Assembly: GCA_958296445.1 (NCBI GenBank)
Contig: OY282565.1
Location: 1,281,936 to 1,345,935 of the forward strand
DNA from: an uncultured Dehalococcoidia bacterium
GTDB lineage: Bacteria; Chloroflexota; Dehalococcoidia; Lucifugimonadales; UBA3495
DNA length: 64,000 nucleotides
Reading direction: 5' to 3'
The position numbers and the translations under genes were made by a program. This document shows positions 34,506-42,747 of the stretch, one piece after another. Positions within the stretch are counted from its first letter, which is position 1. Every line of letters begins with the position of its first letter. The notes under the pieces are model-generated. The model did no database searches, had not been told where the DNA came from, and was given only the letters and a program-made list of their open reading frames with translations.

Positions 34506-35793
34506 TCAGCAGGTGGTGTTTAGGCGTGTACGGGGGGGCGCACGGCTGTGCGCCCCTACGGGGGTGGGTGGCGAAATTCTCCTTTGTTGACTTGGGCTAT
34601 AGGGAGTGGTGCCACCGCCCGGGGTGGGATTCTTCGCTTTGCTCAGAATGACAGGGGCGAGGGTGATTTTGCGATTTTCTTGTTGGTGTTTAGACGTGTG
34701 CGCGGGGGGTATGGATGTGCGCCCCCGCGTGTTGGGGGGTTGTTGGTAGGCTGGGCTGTAGCTGGGGCTGGTGATGCGGCCGGCGTCTACTATGATGTAG
34801 TCGGGGTCTAGGGGGGTTCCGGTTAGGAAGGCGGTTAGGCATTGGCGGATTCCGTCGGCGTAGCGGCGTTGGGCTTCTAGGGTGGTTCCCGATACGTGGG
34901 GGGTCATTGCGTGGTTGGGCATTTGCCGCCAGGGGTGGTCGGGGGGCGCGGGCTGGGGATACCAGACGTCGCCGGCGTAACCGGCTAGGTGGCCGGATTC
35001 TAGGGCTTCCGTTAGGGCGTGGGTGTCTACTATGTTGCCGCGGGCGGTGTTTACTAGGTAGGCGCCTTTTTTTCATATTGTTGAGCAGTTGGCGGTTGAA
35101 CATACCTTGGGTTGCCGGGGTTAGGGGGATGTTGATGCTTACTATGTCGCTTTCGGCTATCAGGGGCTGGAGGGCCTGATAGCGGGCGGCTAGGAGTATT
35201 TCGTCGGATAGGGGCAGGCGGCGGTAGTCGAAATAGCGGGTTTGCACGTCGAAGGGTTTGAGACGGGCGGCTATGCGCTGGCCGATGCGCCCGAAACCGA
35301 CGATGCCGACGCGCTTGTTCTCTAGGTCGTGGGAGCGGGCGGCTACTTTGCCGATGTCCCATCCGCCGTTGAGGACTTCTTGGTAGGCGGGGATATAGTT
35401 GCGGACTAGGGTTAGGATTTGCATTACTGCGTGTTCGGCGACGCTTACGACGTTGCTGCCGGTGATTTCGGCGACGGTGATGTTGCGCTCGGCGGCGGCG
35501 GCGAGGTCGAAATGGTCGGAGCCGACGCCTGCGGTGAGGAGCAGCTTGAGGTTGGGGGCTTGGCGGATGCGCTCGCGGGTGATGTAGGCGGGCCAAAAGG
35601 GGGTGGCGATAAGGGCGTCGGCGGTGGGCAGGTGGCTATCCAGGCCGTCGCCGGTGTCGGTGAGGGCGACCAGCTCGTGGCCGGCGTTTTCCAGCCATTC
35701 GCGCAGTCCTAGGGCGTTTTCGGCGCAGCCCAGCAGTTCCGGGGTCTGTGCGGCTGATGGCCCTCCGGGATATAACACGGCGACGATTTTCAT
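34506..35793 (-). pseudogene. fdh: NAD-dependent formate dehydrogenase, frameshifted at an A7 run and lacking its own stop
   Basis: From ATG 35793 (AGAGGAA upstream) the reading is a clear NAD-formate dehydrogenase. It shows the block PFWPAYITRERI, GVGSDHFDLAAAAERNITV, AEITGSNVVSVAEHAVMQIL, the NAD motif GIVGFGRIGQRI and the arginine block SINIPLTPATQGMFN. At MKK the frame breaks at seven As (T-run 35067-35073 on the + strand). Removing one A restores MKKGAYLVNTARGN, and the other frame then continues to MPNHAMTPHVSGTTLEAQRR and DYIIVDAGRITSPSY. The normal end is near there (about 34750) but no stop follows. The frame runs another 80 codons into dispersed repeat DNA (VILSKAKNP) to 34506. Probably decaying, but one base correction would restore the enzyme. 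Confidence 0.78.
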
Positions 35794-35828
35794 AGTTCCT
35801 CTTGCTTGGGTTGGATTGTCTAGGGCAA

Positions 35829-36377
35829 TTATAGCAACGCCGGGGGTTGGCCGCGCAATGGGGAATGGGCTGTTGTTCCTGCGTTCCCGGCGCTTTTGGG
35901 TGGGTTCCCGCCTTCTCGGGGGTGGCGGAGGGTTTCGCGTAGTTGGCGGGTGATGGCGCGGGTGTAGGGGTCTATTTCGCGGGTGCGTTGGGGGCGGTTG
36001 CGGGGGATGATGCCGAAGGGGGGCGCGGGTTTGGGCCGGGGGGTTAGTTCGCCGGCGAATAGATGGGTGAATAGGAGGCTGTTGGCGTGGTTGGGGAACA
36101 GGGTTACGGCGATGGCTCGGGGTTCGGGGGTGGTTTTGTTTTCGCGGTGGCGGTTTAGGTAGTGGTGGAGGGACATAAAGGTGTTTAGGGGCATTACTTC
36201 TTTGGCGATTTTCAGGATGAAGGGGTGGGGTTCGGGCAGGGGTTTGTTGTTGGTTAGGGCGGCGTGCCAGTCGTGGCAGTATTCCTCGGAGATGCGGCGG
36301 AGGCGGAGGACGGCTAGGGGGAAGGCGAATTTGCGGCGTAGGGCGTTGATTTGGTTGCGGATGGATTTTAGGCTCAT
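35829..36377 (-). CDS. Hypothetical protein with repeat-derived C-terminus
   Basis: A 182-residue protein I do not recognise. The first 100 residues look like a real gene: MSLKSIRNQINALRRKFAFP, then LRLRRISEEYCHDWHAALTN, PHPFILKIAKEVMPLNTFMS and LHHYLNRHRENK. This part is helical, with conserved-looking aromatic and histidine residues. The start ATG 36377 is chosen from GAGGTG eight bases upstream; an earlier ATG at 36437 would lie in repeat DNA. From about residue 150 on (RHPREGGNPPKSAGN) the protein is read from a dispersed repeat. So the original stop has probably been overwritten by repeat insertion. Confidence 0.5.
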   Translation of the reverse strand: MSLKSIRNQINALRRKFAFPLAVLRLRRISEEYCHDWHAALTNNKPLPEPHPFILKIAKEVMPLNTFMSLHHYLNRHRENKTTPEPRAIAVTLFPNHANSLLFTHLFAGELTPRPKPAPPFGIIPRNRPQRTREIDPYTRAITRQLRETLRHPREGGNPPKSAGNAGTTAHSPLRGQPPALL

Positions 36378-37505
36378 TTGGGGGTTCACCTCGTAAGGGG
36401 GGTAGGATTTTTTATTTTTCCGGCCATTTCCGGCCATTTCCCGCCGTTTTGGGGTTGGTGCGGGGTTTTTTTGATTTTCCTGTCATTTTCTCCCATTTTC
36501 CGCCATTTCGTTGTCTGAATCGGGGTTTTCGGGATTGGGGGATTGGCGGGATGGTTTTGGCAGTTTGGGGGTTCGGGTTTTTTGTTTTGCCGGACATTTT
36601 GGGACATTTTGGGACATTTGGGTTGTTGGGCGGGATTCTTTGCTTTGCTCAGAATGACAGGGGATCGCTCGGAATGATGGGCGGGTTGGGATTACGGGCA
36701 ATGGTGAAGGGTCTGGCGGTTTAGGGTGGGATTCTTCGCTTTGCTCAGAATGACAGGGGATGCCTCGGAATGACGGGCGGGTTGGGATTATGGGCGATTG
36801 GGAAGGGGTTGGCGGGTTGTTTGGGTTATGGCACGTTTTATGTTAGGGAGTGGTTATCGGGGTTGGCAAGGGGTAGGTGTCATCAAATTGCGGGAGGGGT
36901 GGGCACCGGGGGGTGTTTGGGATGGCCGGGGTTTTTGGGTTAGGGGTTCGGGTGTGGTTGCGGGTGGTGACGGGCGCACGGCTGTGCGCCCCTACGGGGT
37001 ACGGGGGCCGGGATTACGGGCGGTGGGGAAGGGTTGGCGGTTTAGGGTGGGATTCTTCGCTTTGCTCGGAATGGCGGGCGGGCCGGGATGATTGGCGATG
37101 GGGAAAGGTCTGGCGGCTTAGGGTGGGATTCTTCGCTTTGCTCAGAATGACAGGGGCTTGCTCGGAATGACGGGGGGGTGGGATTACGGACGGGGCGGGA
37201 TTATGGGCGGGTTGTTTGGGTTATGGCACGTTTTATGTTAGGGAGTGGTTATTGGGGTTGGCAAGGGGTTGGTGTCATCAAATTGTATGGGGGTGGGCGC
37301 CGGGGGGGTGTTGGGGATGGCCGGGGGACTTTCCCACCCTAGCCCTCGCCCGGAGGGGGAGGGGATTTTTTTGTGGGGTTTGGGTGTGGTTGCGGGGGTG
37401 ATGGGCGCACGGCTGGGCGGCCCTACGGGGTGCGGGGGGGCGTGAGAAGGCCGCGGCTGGGGTGGGCCGCGGCCCGGGGTGTGGGGTTGGGGTTTTGGGG
37501 TGGGG
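36378..37505. repeat. Gene-free repeat tract
   Basis: No gene is supported. The first 250 bases hold GCCATTTCC/GGGACATTTT short repeats and a TCTGAATCGGGG element. From 36610 there are four or five copies of GGATTCTTCGCTTTGCTCAG plus AATGAC(A/G)GG, one GGGCGCACGGCTGTGCGCCCC palindrome (36973) and a decayed one (37404). A block of about 75 bases starting GTTGTTTGGGTTATGGCACG is present twice (36812 and 37207). At 37334-37372 there is a copy of the CCCTAGCCCTCGCCCGGAGG-type repeat. Confidence 0.75.
37449..37474. terminator. GC-rich hairpin after the SWIM gene
   Basis: A perfect 9-base inverted repeat GGCCGCGGC / GCCGCGGCC with an eight-base loop, 32 bases beyond the stop of the minus-strand SWIM-domain gene. 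No T-run follows. It could be a Rho-independent-like stop or a stabilising 3' hairpin. Confidence 0.45.
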
Positions 37506-37769
37506 TTATTGGGTTTGTGCGGGTTCGGGGTGGGCGGAGCGGGAGGCTAGGACGTCGTCCAGCATCCTTTGCAGGGCCATTGTGTGGCTGCAAACGGCTC
37601 GGGTGGCGAAGAAGTGGCAGTCACAGTCCCAAGCCCCGGCGTTGAAGGTTACGTCGTAGCTGTTGTGGTTGCCTTGGAAGGTCGCCGAAAAGCTGTTGAT
37701 GCTGACGCGGTCTTTTTCCTCGGCGTATTTCCTCGCCTTGTCAATCTTGCCGATGATGCTGGAGTTCAT
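37506..37769 (-). CDS. Small SWIM-type zinc finger protein
   Basis: An 87-residue protein. After a charged N-terminal helix (KIDKARKYAEEKDRV) comes a beta region and then AWDCDCHFFATRAVCSHTMALQ. The C-x-C...C-x-H ligands are those of the SWIM zinc finger, a motif that binds DNA or proteins. Here it stands alone, whereas it is usually part of SNF2 helicases or MULE transposases. The C-terminal tail (ASRSAHPEPAQTQ) is low complexity. AAGGAG precedes the ATG. It is flanked on both sides by repeat tracts. A role in DNA binding is plausible. Confidence 0.78.
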   Translation of the reverse strand: MNSSIIGKIDKARKYAEEKDRVSINSFSATFQGNHNSYDVTFNAGAWDCDCHFFATRAVCSHTMALQRMLDDVLASRSAHPEPAQTQ

Positions 37770-38781
37770 CGCATCTCCTTACCATCCGATGGGCTGGCCG
37801 GTGCGGCGGCGGTGCGTGGGGGCTGCCGCCGCGTGGGCTGCCGTGTCTTAAATTGTACGCAGGCGGGGCGGTTAATTCAAGTTGACGGGGATGGCGTTGG
37901 AAAAGTGCGTTTTTTGGCGTTACATAATCGTTAAGGATATATGTATTGGGGATATGTGAGGGTTTGGTTGTTAGATTTTTGGTATTTTGGTGGTTTGGCG
38001 GCAATGTTGGTTGTTGGGTAGGGGAAAGGGGTTGGCAATGCTAGGCGGGTGGCGTATTTGCTTGGGTTGTTTGATGGGGCCGGGCTTTGACTGAGGTGTC
38101 TTGTTGGTTGGCCGGGAAGGGGGGTGTGGATGGCAGTATTCCCTTTTGACGACTTGGGCTAAGGGAAAGGGCGCACGGCTGTGCGCCCCTACGTAGCTGC
38201 GAGATTCCCCTTTGTCGCCCGGAGCGAAGGGAAAGGGGTTGGCGGGGTAGGGTGGGATTCTTCGCTTTGCTCAGAATGACAGGGGGGGTTGCTTAGGATG
38301 ACGGGGGTTTGCTTGGGATGACGGGGGGGTTGTTGCCTTGGGGTGCGGGCGTGGTTGCGGCGGGGGTGGGCGCACGGCTGTGCGCCCCTACGGGGTATGG
38401 GGGGGTTGGGGATGGTGGGATTCTTCGCTTTGCTCAGAATGACAGGGGGGTTGCTTAGGATGGCAGGGGTTTGCTTGGGATGACGGGGGGGTTGTTGCTT
38501 TGGGGTGCGGGCGTGGTTGCGGCGGGGGTGGGCGCACGGCTGTGCGCCCCTACGGGGTATGGGGGGTGGTTGGGGATGGTGGGATTCTTCGCTTTGCTCA
38601 GAATGACAGGGGGGTTGTTTAGGATGGCAGGGGCCTGCTTGGGATGATAGATGTTGCTCAGGGTGACCGGGCTTTGCGTTGGGGTGGCGGGGGGTTGGGT
38701 GGGCGTTGACTGGTGTTGCGGGGGGAAATAAAATTGTGGGGGTTCCTTGATGGGGCTTAATTTTTTGGGGGGTCTGGGCTG
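37770..38781. repeat. Gap with a 163-base tandem repeat before alaS
   Basis: The first 260 bases hold promoters at most: AT-richer DNA at 37915-37990 with no gene. From 38160 repeats begin. A unit of about 163 bases occurs three times, its GGATTCTTCGCTTTGCTCAG marker starting at 38255, 38418 and 38582. Each unit also contains TTGCTTGGGATGACGGGG and, in two, the palindrome GGGCGCACGGCTGTGCGCCC (38368, 38531). A further single palindrome is at 38168. The last 120 bases carry partial copies and lead into the alaS start. Confidence 0.75.
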
Positions 38782-41742
38782 ATGGATGGCGATTTGATTA
38801 GGGATTCTTTTATCCGGTTTTTTGAGGGGAAGGGGCATCAGCGTATGCCGTCGGCTTCGCTTATTCCGGCGGGGGATCCTACGCTGCTGTTTACGAGTGC
38901 CGGGATGGTGCCTTTCAAGCCCTTTTTTATGGGGGAGCAGACGCCGCCTTCGCGTCGGCTTACCAGTAGCCAGAAGAGCTTTCGCACTACCGATATTGAT
39001 GAGGTGGGCGACCATAAGCACTTGACTTTTTTTGAGATGCTGGGGAATTTCAGCATCGGGGACTATTTCAAGGAGGGGGCGGTCGGGTTTGCCTGGGAGC
39101 TGGTGACGGAGCTTTTCGGGCTTTCACCGGAACGGCTGTATGTGACGATTCATCTGGACGATGATGAGGCGTTTGCTATCTGGCGCGACGGGATCGGGGT
39201 TCCGGTTGAGCGGATTTACCGCTATGGCGACAAGGATAACTGGTGGGGGCCGGCGGGGACGGAAGGGCCTACCGGGCCTTGTTCGGAAATCCATTATGAC
39301 GGCGGGCGGGAGAAGGGCTGTAGCGGCGGGCGGATGGTGGAGGTGGATGTTCTTACGGCGCAGTTGCGGGGGGAGCGGGACGGGGCCGCGCCCGCGGAGG
39401 TTCCGGGGTGCCATCCTAATTGCGACTGCGAGCGTTTTGTGGAGCTGTGGAATCTGGTTTTTATGCAGTTTTATCAGGATCCGCAGCGCAACCGCACGCC
39501 TTTGCCCGCGCCGAGCGTGGATACCGGGATGGGGCTGGAGCGGGCGGCGGTGGTGTTGCAGGGCAAGAACAATATCTATGAGACGGATCTTTTTACGTCG
39601 ATTATTGCTCGGGTGTCGGCGTTGAGCGGGCGGGAGTATGGGGTTGACGGCGATACGGATTTTGCTATGCGGGTGGTGGCGGAACACGCGCGGGCGGCGT
39701 CGTTTCTGATCGGGGACGGGGTGGTTCCGGGGAATGAGGGGCGGGGGTATGTGCTGCGGCGGGTTATCCGTAGGGCGATCCGCTACGGGCGTCGGCTGGG
39801 GCTTATTGGGCCGTTCTTGGGCGAGGTGGTTGAGGAGGTGATACCCCGGTTCGAGGCGGTTTATGGGGAGCTGTCGGAGAACCGGGATTTTATTCTGCGG
39901 GTGGTGAATCTGGAGGAAACGCGGTTCGCCGACGCTTTCGACCTCGGCAGCGGAATTCTTGATGGCATGATTGATGCTCGCGCCACGCGCCTAGAGCACA
40001 TCCGAAACATTGATCTTTCACAACAGAGAATTAGAGCCAGTTTCCCAACTCTTGCAACCACCTCTCAGCCCGATGGTGTCCCGGTAGCTACTCACGGCAG
40101 AGAAATCGGGGCAAGGTTATTTTTCCACGCCTTTTTTGATGCAGAGCAGGCATTGGGTGCCAGTTCTGGCGGGGCTGACAATGTGAGCTTGGGCGCGTTT
40201 TTGGAATTCGCAGAAAAACAGTGCCAGTTAATCTCTGGGAGAGAGATTTTTGCTCTATACGACACTTACGGGTTTCCGCCGGAGCTTACTGCCGAGATTG
40301 CCCGGGAGCATGGTTTGGGGGTGGATCTGGAGGGGTTTGAGGGGGAGATGGAGCGGCAGCGGGAGCAGTCGCGGGTGGGGCAGAAGTTTGAGGGCAGCAT
40401 GGAGATGCTGACGGCCTACGAAAACTTGGGGGCGGGACGGACGGAGTTTACCGGCCAGATTCGTATTGAGGATGAGTCGGTGGTGGCGGCTCTGCTGGTG
40501 GAGGGGGTTTCGGCGGGGTATGCGGTGCAGGGGCAGGAGGCGGAGGTGGTCATCAGCCGGACGCCGTTTTATGCCGAGGGCGGCGGGCAGTTGGGCGATA
40601 AGGGGTATATCCGCGGGCCTAACGGGGTGTTCCGGGTGGAGGATACTCAGTCGCCGGTGGCCGGGCTTATTGTGCAGAAGGGGATGGTGGAGGAGGGGCA
40701 TATCGCGGTGGGCGACCCGGCGTCGGCGGTGGTGGATGCGGCGCGGCGGCTGGATTCGTCGCGCAATCATAGCGGGACGCATATTCTGCACGCGGCTTTG
40801 CGGGCTACGCTGGGGCCGCACGTGCGCCAGGCGGGTTCGCTGGTGGCGCCGGAGCGGCTGCGCTTTGACTTTAGTCATGTGGGTCGGCTCAGTAGCGTTG
40901 AGTTGCTGGCGGTGCAGTCGCTTGCTAACGAAAAGGTGCGGGCCAATCTGCTGGTGTCGGCGCAGGAAACCAGCTACGCGGATGCGGTGCGGCAGGGGGC
41001 GCTGGCGTTTTTCGGCGACCGCTACGGGGATGTGGTGCGGGTGGTGACTATGTCGGAAACGGATGGCGATGGCGCGGGGCGGTTCAGTATGGAGGTTTGC
41101 GGGGGGACGCACGTGGCGGCTACCGGGCAGGTGGGGACGCTGCTGGTGCTGGGGGAGTCGGGCATCGGGGGGGGTATGCGGCGGGTGGAGGCGCTTACGG
41201 GACGGGCCGCGGAGGCGCTGTTTGTGGAGCAGTCGGCTTTGTTGGATGGCTTGGCGCAACGGTTGCAAACTCCGGTGTCGGGTTTGGAATCGCGGCTTGA
41301 CAGTTATATGCAGGAAACGGACGATTTGCGTCGGCGGATGGCGGGGATGGAGCGGGCGATGCTGCGGTCGGAGGCGGAGGTTCTGTTGCAGGGGGTCGCG
41401 GACGTGGACGGGGTGCGGGTGGTGGCGGGGCGGACGTCGGCCAGCAGCGCCGACGGGATGCGGGAGATGGGGGATTTTCTCAGGGATAAGCTGTCGAGCT
41501 GCGTGGTTGCGCTGGGGGCGTTGCCCGAGGGGGGCGGGGGGCCGATACTGGTGGCGATGGTGACGCCGGATTTGGTGGAGCGGGGGCTGAATGCGGGGAG
41601 TATTGCGCGGGATGCGGCGAAGCTGATGGGGGGCGGCGGCGGGGGGCGGCCGGAGATGGCGCAGGCGGGGGGGCGGCAGGCGGATAGGCTGGGGGATGCG
41701 CTGGCTGCGGTTCCGGGGCTGGTGCGGGCGGCTTTGGGGTGA
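38782..41742 (+). CDS. alaS: Alanine-tRNA ligase with an unusual internal insert
   Basis: A 986-residue class II synthetase, about 100 longer than usual. The catalytic core begins MDGDLIRDSFIRFFEGKGHQ, with FTSAGMVPFKPFF, SSQKSFRTTDIDEVGD, FFEMLGNFSIGDYFKE and GPTGPCSEIHYD (motif 2). Motif 3 is TGMGLERAA. Editing-domain ligands are NHSGTHILHAAL (HxxxH) and VCGGTHVAATGQ (CxxxH). The C-terminal DHHA1 domain ends in GGGGGGRPEMAQAGG. Between LDGMID and FALYDTYGFP there are about 91 residues where most bacterial enzymes have about 20. The inserted DNA (about 39976-40248) is near 50% GC against about 65% around it. It attaches alanine to tRNA-Ala and corrects serine and glycine mischarging. ruvX follows. 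Confidence 0.93.
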   Translation: MDGDLIRDSFIRFFEGKGHQRMPSASLIPAGDPTLLFTSAGMVPFKPFFMGEQTPPSRRLTSSQKSFRTTDIDEVGDHKHLTFFEMLGNFSIGDYFKEGAVGFAWELVTELFGLSPERLYVTIHLDDDEAFAIWRDGIGVPVERIYRYGDKDNWWGPAGTEGPTGPCSEIHYDGGREKGCSGGRMVEVDVLTAQLRGERDGAAPAEVPGCHPNCDCERFVELWNLVFMQFYQDPQRNRTPLPAPSVDTGMGLERAAVVLQGKNNIYETDLFTSIIARVSALSGREYGVDGDTDFAMRVVAEHARAASFLIGDGVVPGNEGRGYVLRRVIRRAIRYGRRLGLIGPFLGEVVEEVIPRFEAVYGELSENRDFILRVVNLEETRFADAFDLGSGILDGMIDARATRLEHIRNIDLSQQRIRASFPTLATTSQPDGVPVATHGREIGARLFFHAFFDAEQALGASSGGADNVSLGAFLEFAEKQCQLISGREIFALYDTYGFPPELTAEIAREHGLGVDLEGFEGEMERQREQSRVGQKFEGSMEMLTAYENLGAGRTEFTGQIRIEDESVVAALLVEGVSAGYAVQGQEAEVVISRTPFYAEGGGQLGDKGYIRGPNGVFRVEDTQSPVAGLIVQKGMVEEGHIAVGDPASAVVDAARRLDSSRNHSGTHILHAALRATLGPHVRQAGSLVAPERLRFDFSHVGRLSSVELLAVQSLANEKVRANLLVSAQETSYADAVRQGALAFFGDRYGDVVRVVTMSETDGDGAGRFSMEVCGGTHVAATGQVGTLLVLGESGIGGGMRRVEALTGRAAEALFVEQSALLDGLAQRLQTPVSGLESRLDSYMQETDDLRRRMAGMERAMLRSEAEVLLQGVADVDGVRVVAGRTSASSADGMREMGDFLRDKLSSCVVALGALPEGGGGPILVAMVTPDLVERGLNAGSIARDAAKLMGGGGGGRPEMAQAGGRQADRLGDALAAVPGLVRAALG

Positions 41743-42330
41743 TGGGTGCGGGGGGAATGGGGGGTTGGCGGGTTGCTTTGGCGTTATTGAGTGCGGGGGA
41801 TGGGGGAGTGGGTTGAGGGGATTTTCTGTGAATTTGTCTGAATCAGGATTTTCGGGATTAAGGGATTTACTGGATGGGGGGATGCTGATTCAGGCAATTT
41901 TGGGTTGATAGAATTGGGGAGTTTCCCTTTGGGGCCTTTAGCGGGGGGAAGGGGCTGGCGTCTTGGGGCGGGATTCTTTGCTTTGCTTAGAGTGGCAGGG
42001 CTTTGCTCAGAGTGTCGGGTATTTGCTTAGAGTGGTAGGCGGCGGAAGTGAATTGAGGGAACTTTGCGATTTTCTGTCGATTTGTCTGAATCAGGATTAA
42101 AGGATTTATTGGATGGGGGATTCTGATTTAGGTAATCCCGGGTTGGTAAAATTGGAAAATTCGCCTTTGGCGCCCTTAGCGGGGGGAAGGGTCTGGCGGC
42201 CTGGGGCGGGATTCTTTGCTTTGCTCAGAATGACAGGGTTTTAGCTCAGAGTGACGGGCGTTTGCTTAGAGTGATAGATGGCGGAAGTAGTTTCGTAATT
42301 TTCTCAGGGATACGGCGCGGGCGGGTTTTG
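41743..42330. repeat. Gap of two tandem composite repeat units between alaS and ruvX
   Basis: Two units of about 240 bases, each with TCTGAATCAGG (41852 and 42087) followed by a GGATTTACTGGATGGGG-like tail, GGGGGGAAGGG(G/T)CTGGCG, and GGGATTCTTTGCTTTGCTCAG-type sequence (41970 and 42210). No gene lies in it. The first bases after alaS show no obvious terminator. Confidence 0.7.
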
Positions 42331-42747
42331 ATGAAGTTGTTGGCTTTGGATGTTGGGGAGCGGCGTATTGGGTTGGCTTCGGGGGTTGTTGGGCTGGATG
42401 CTGTTTTGCCTGCGGGGGTTTTGCGGCGGACGCGGCTGGCGTTGGATGTTCGGGCGGTGCTGGAGGCGGCTTGTCGGCGGGGGGGCGGCGCTATTGTGGT
42501 GGGGGTTCCTGGGCTTCCCGGTGGTGGGGAAAGTTTGCAAACTAAGCGGGTGCGCGGGTTTGTGCGGGCTTTGCGGAAGGCCGGTTCTCTTCCGGTTTAT
42601 GTTGTGGATGAGGCGTTTACCAGCGTGGAGGCCGAGGGGCTGCTGCGCGATGCCGGGCTGGAGCCGTCGCGGAATCGGGGGGCTGTGGATGAGGCCGCCG
42701 CGGTGTTGATATTGCGGCGGTTTTTGGATGCTTGGGGGGGAGGGTAG
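42331..42747 (+). CDS. ruvX: Putative pre-16S rRNA nuclease / Holliday junction resolvase YqgF
   Basis: A 138-residue YqgF-family RNase H-fold nuclease. It starts MKLLALDVGERRIGLASG (catalytic aspartate in the first strand), contains GAIVVGVPGLPGGGESLQTK, then PVYVVDEAFTSVEAEGLL with the second acidic residue, and ends with AVDEAAAVLILRRFLDAW. All core motifs are in place. It matures the 5' end of 16S rRNA in E. coli; a resolvase role was proposed earlier. The position after alaS is conserved in many bacteria, and here repeats separate them. Upstream in-frame sequence to 42262 is repeat DNA, so ATG 42331 is chosen. Confidence 0.9.
   Translation: MKLLALDVGERRIGLASGVVGLDAVLPAGVLRRTRLALDVRAVLEAACRRGGGAIVVGVPGLPGGGESLQTKRVRGFVRALRKAGSLPVYVVDEAFTSVEAEGLLRDAGLEPSRNRGAVDEAAAVLILRRFLDAWGGG

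Noticed and set aside
35067..35073. Programmed frameshift in formate dehydrogenase
   Set aside because: A +1 or -2 shift would be needed at A7, the family has no known recoding, and the gene has also lost its stop. Slippage or error is more likely.
39976..40248. Intein in alaS
   Set aside because: The insert is about 70 residues, has no N-terminal Cys/Ser block and no His-Asn end followed by Cys/Ser/Thr.
40255..41268. Long minus-strand Arg/His/Pro-rich frame within alaS
   Set aside because: It is a by-product of the G-rich coding strand; no domain or ribosome site, and alaS is certain on the other strand. The same applies to the long minus frames over 32560-34074, 49746-51272 and 51277-52557.
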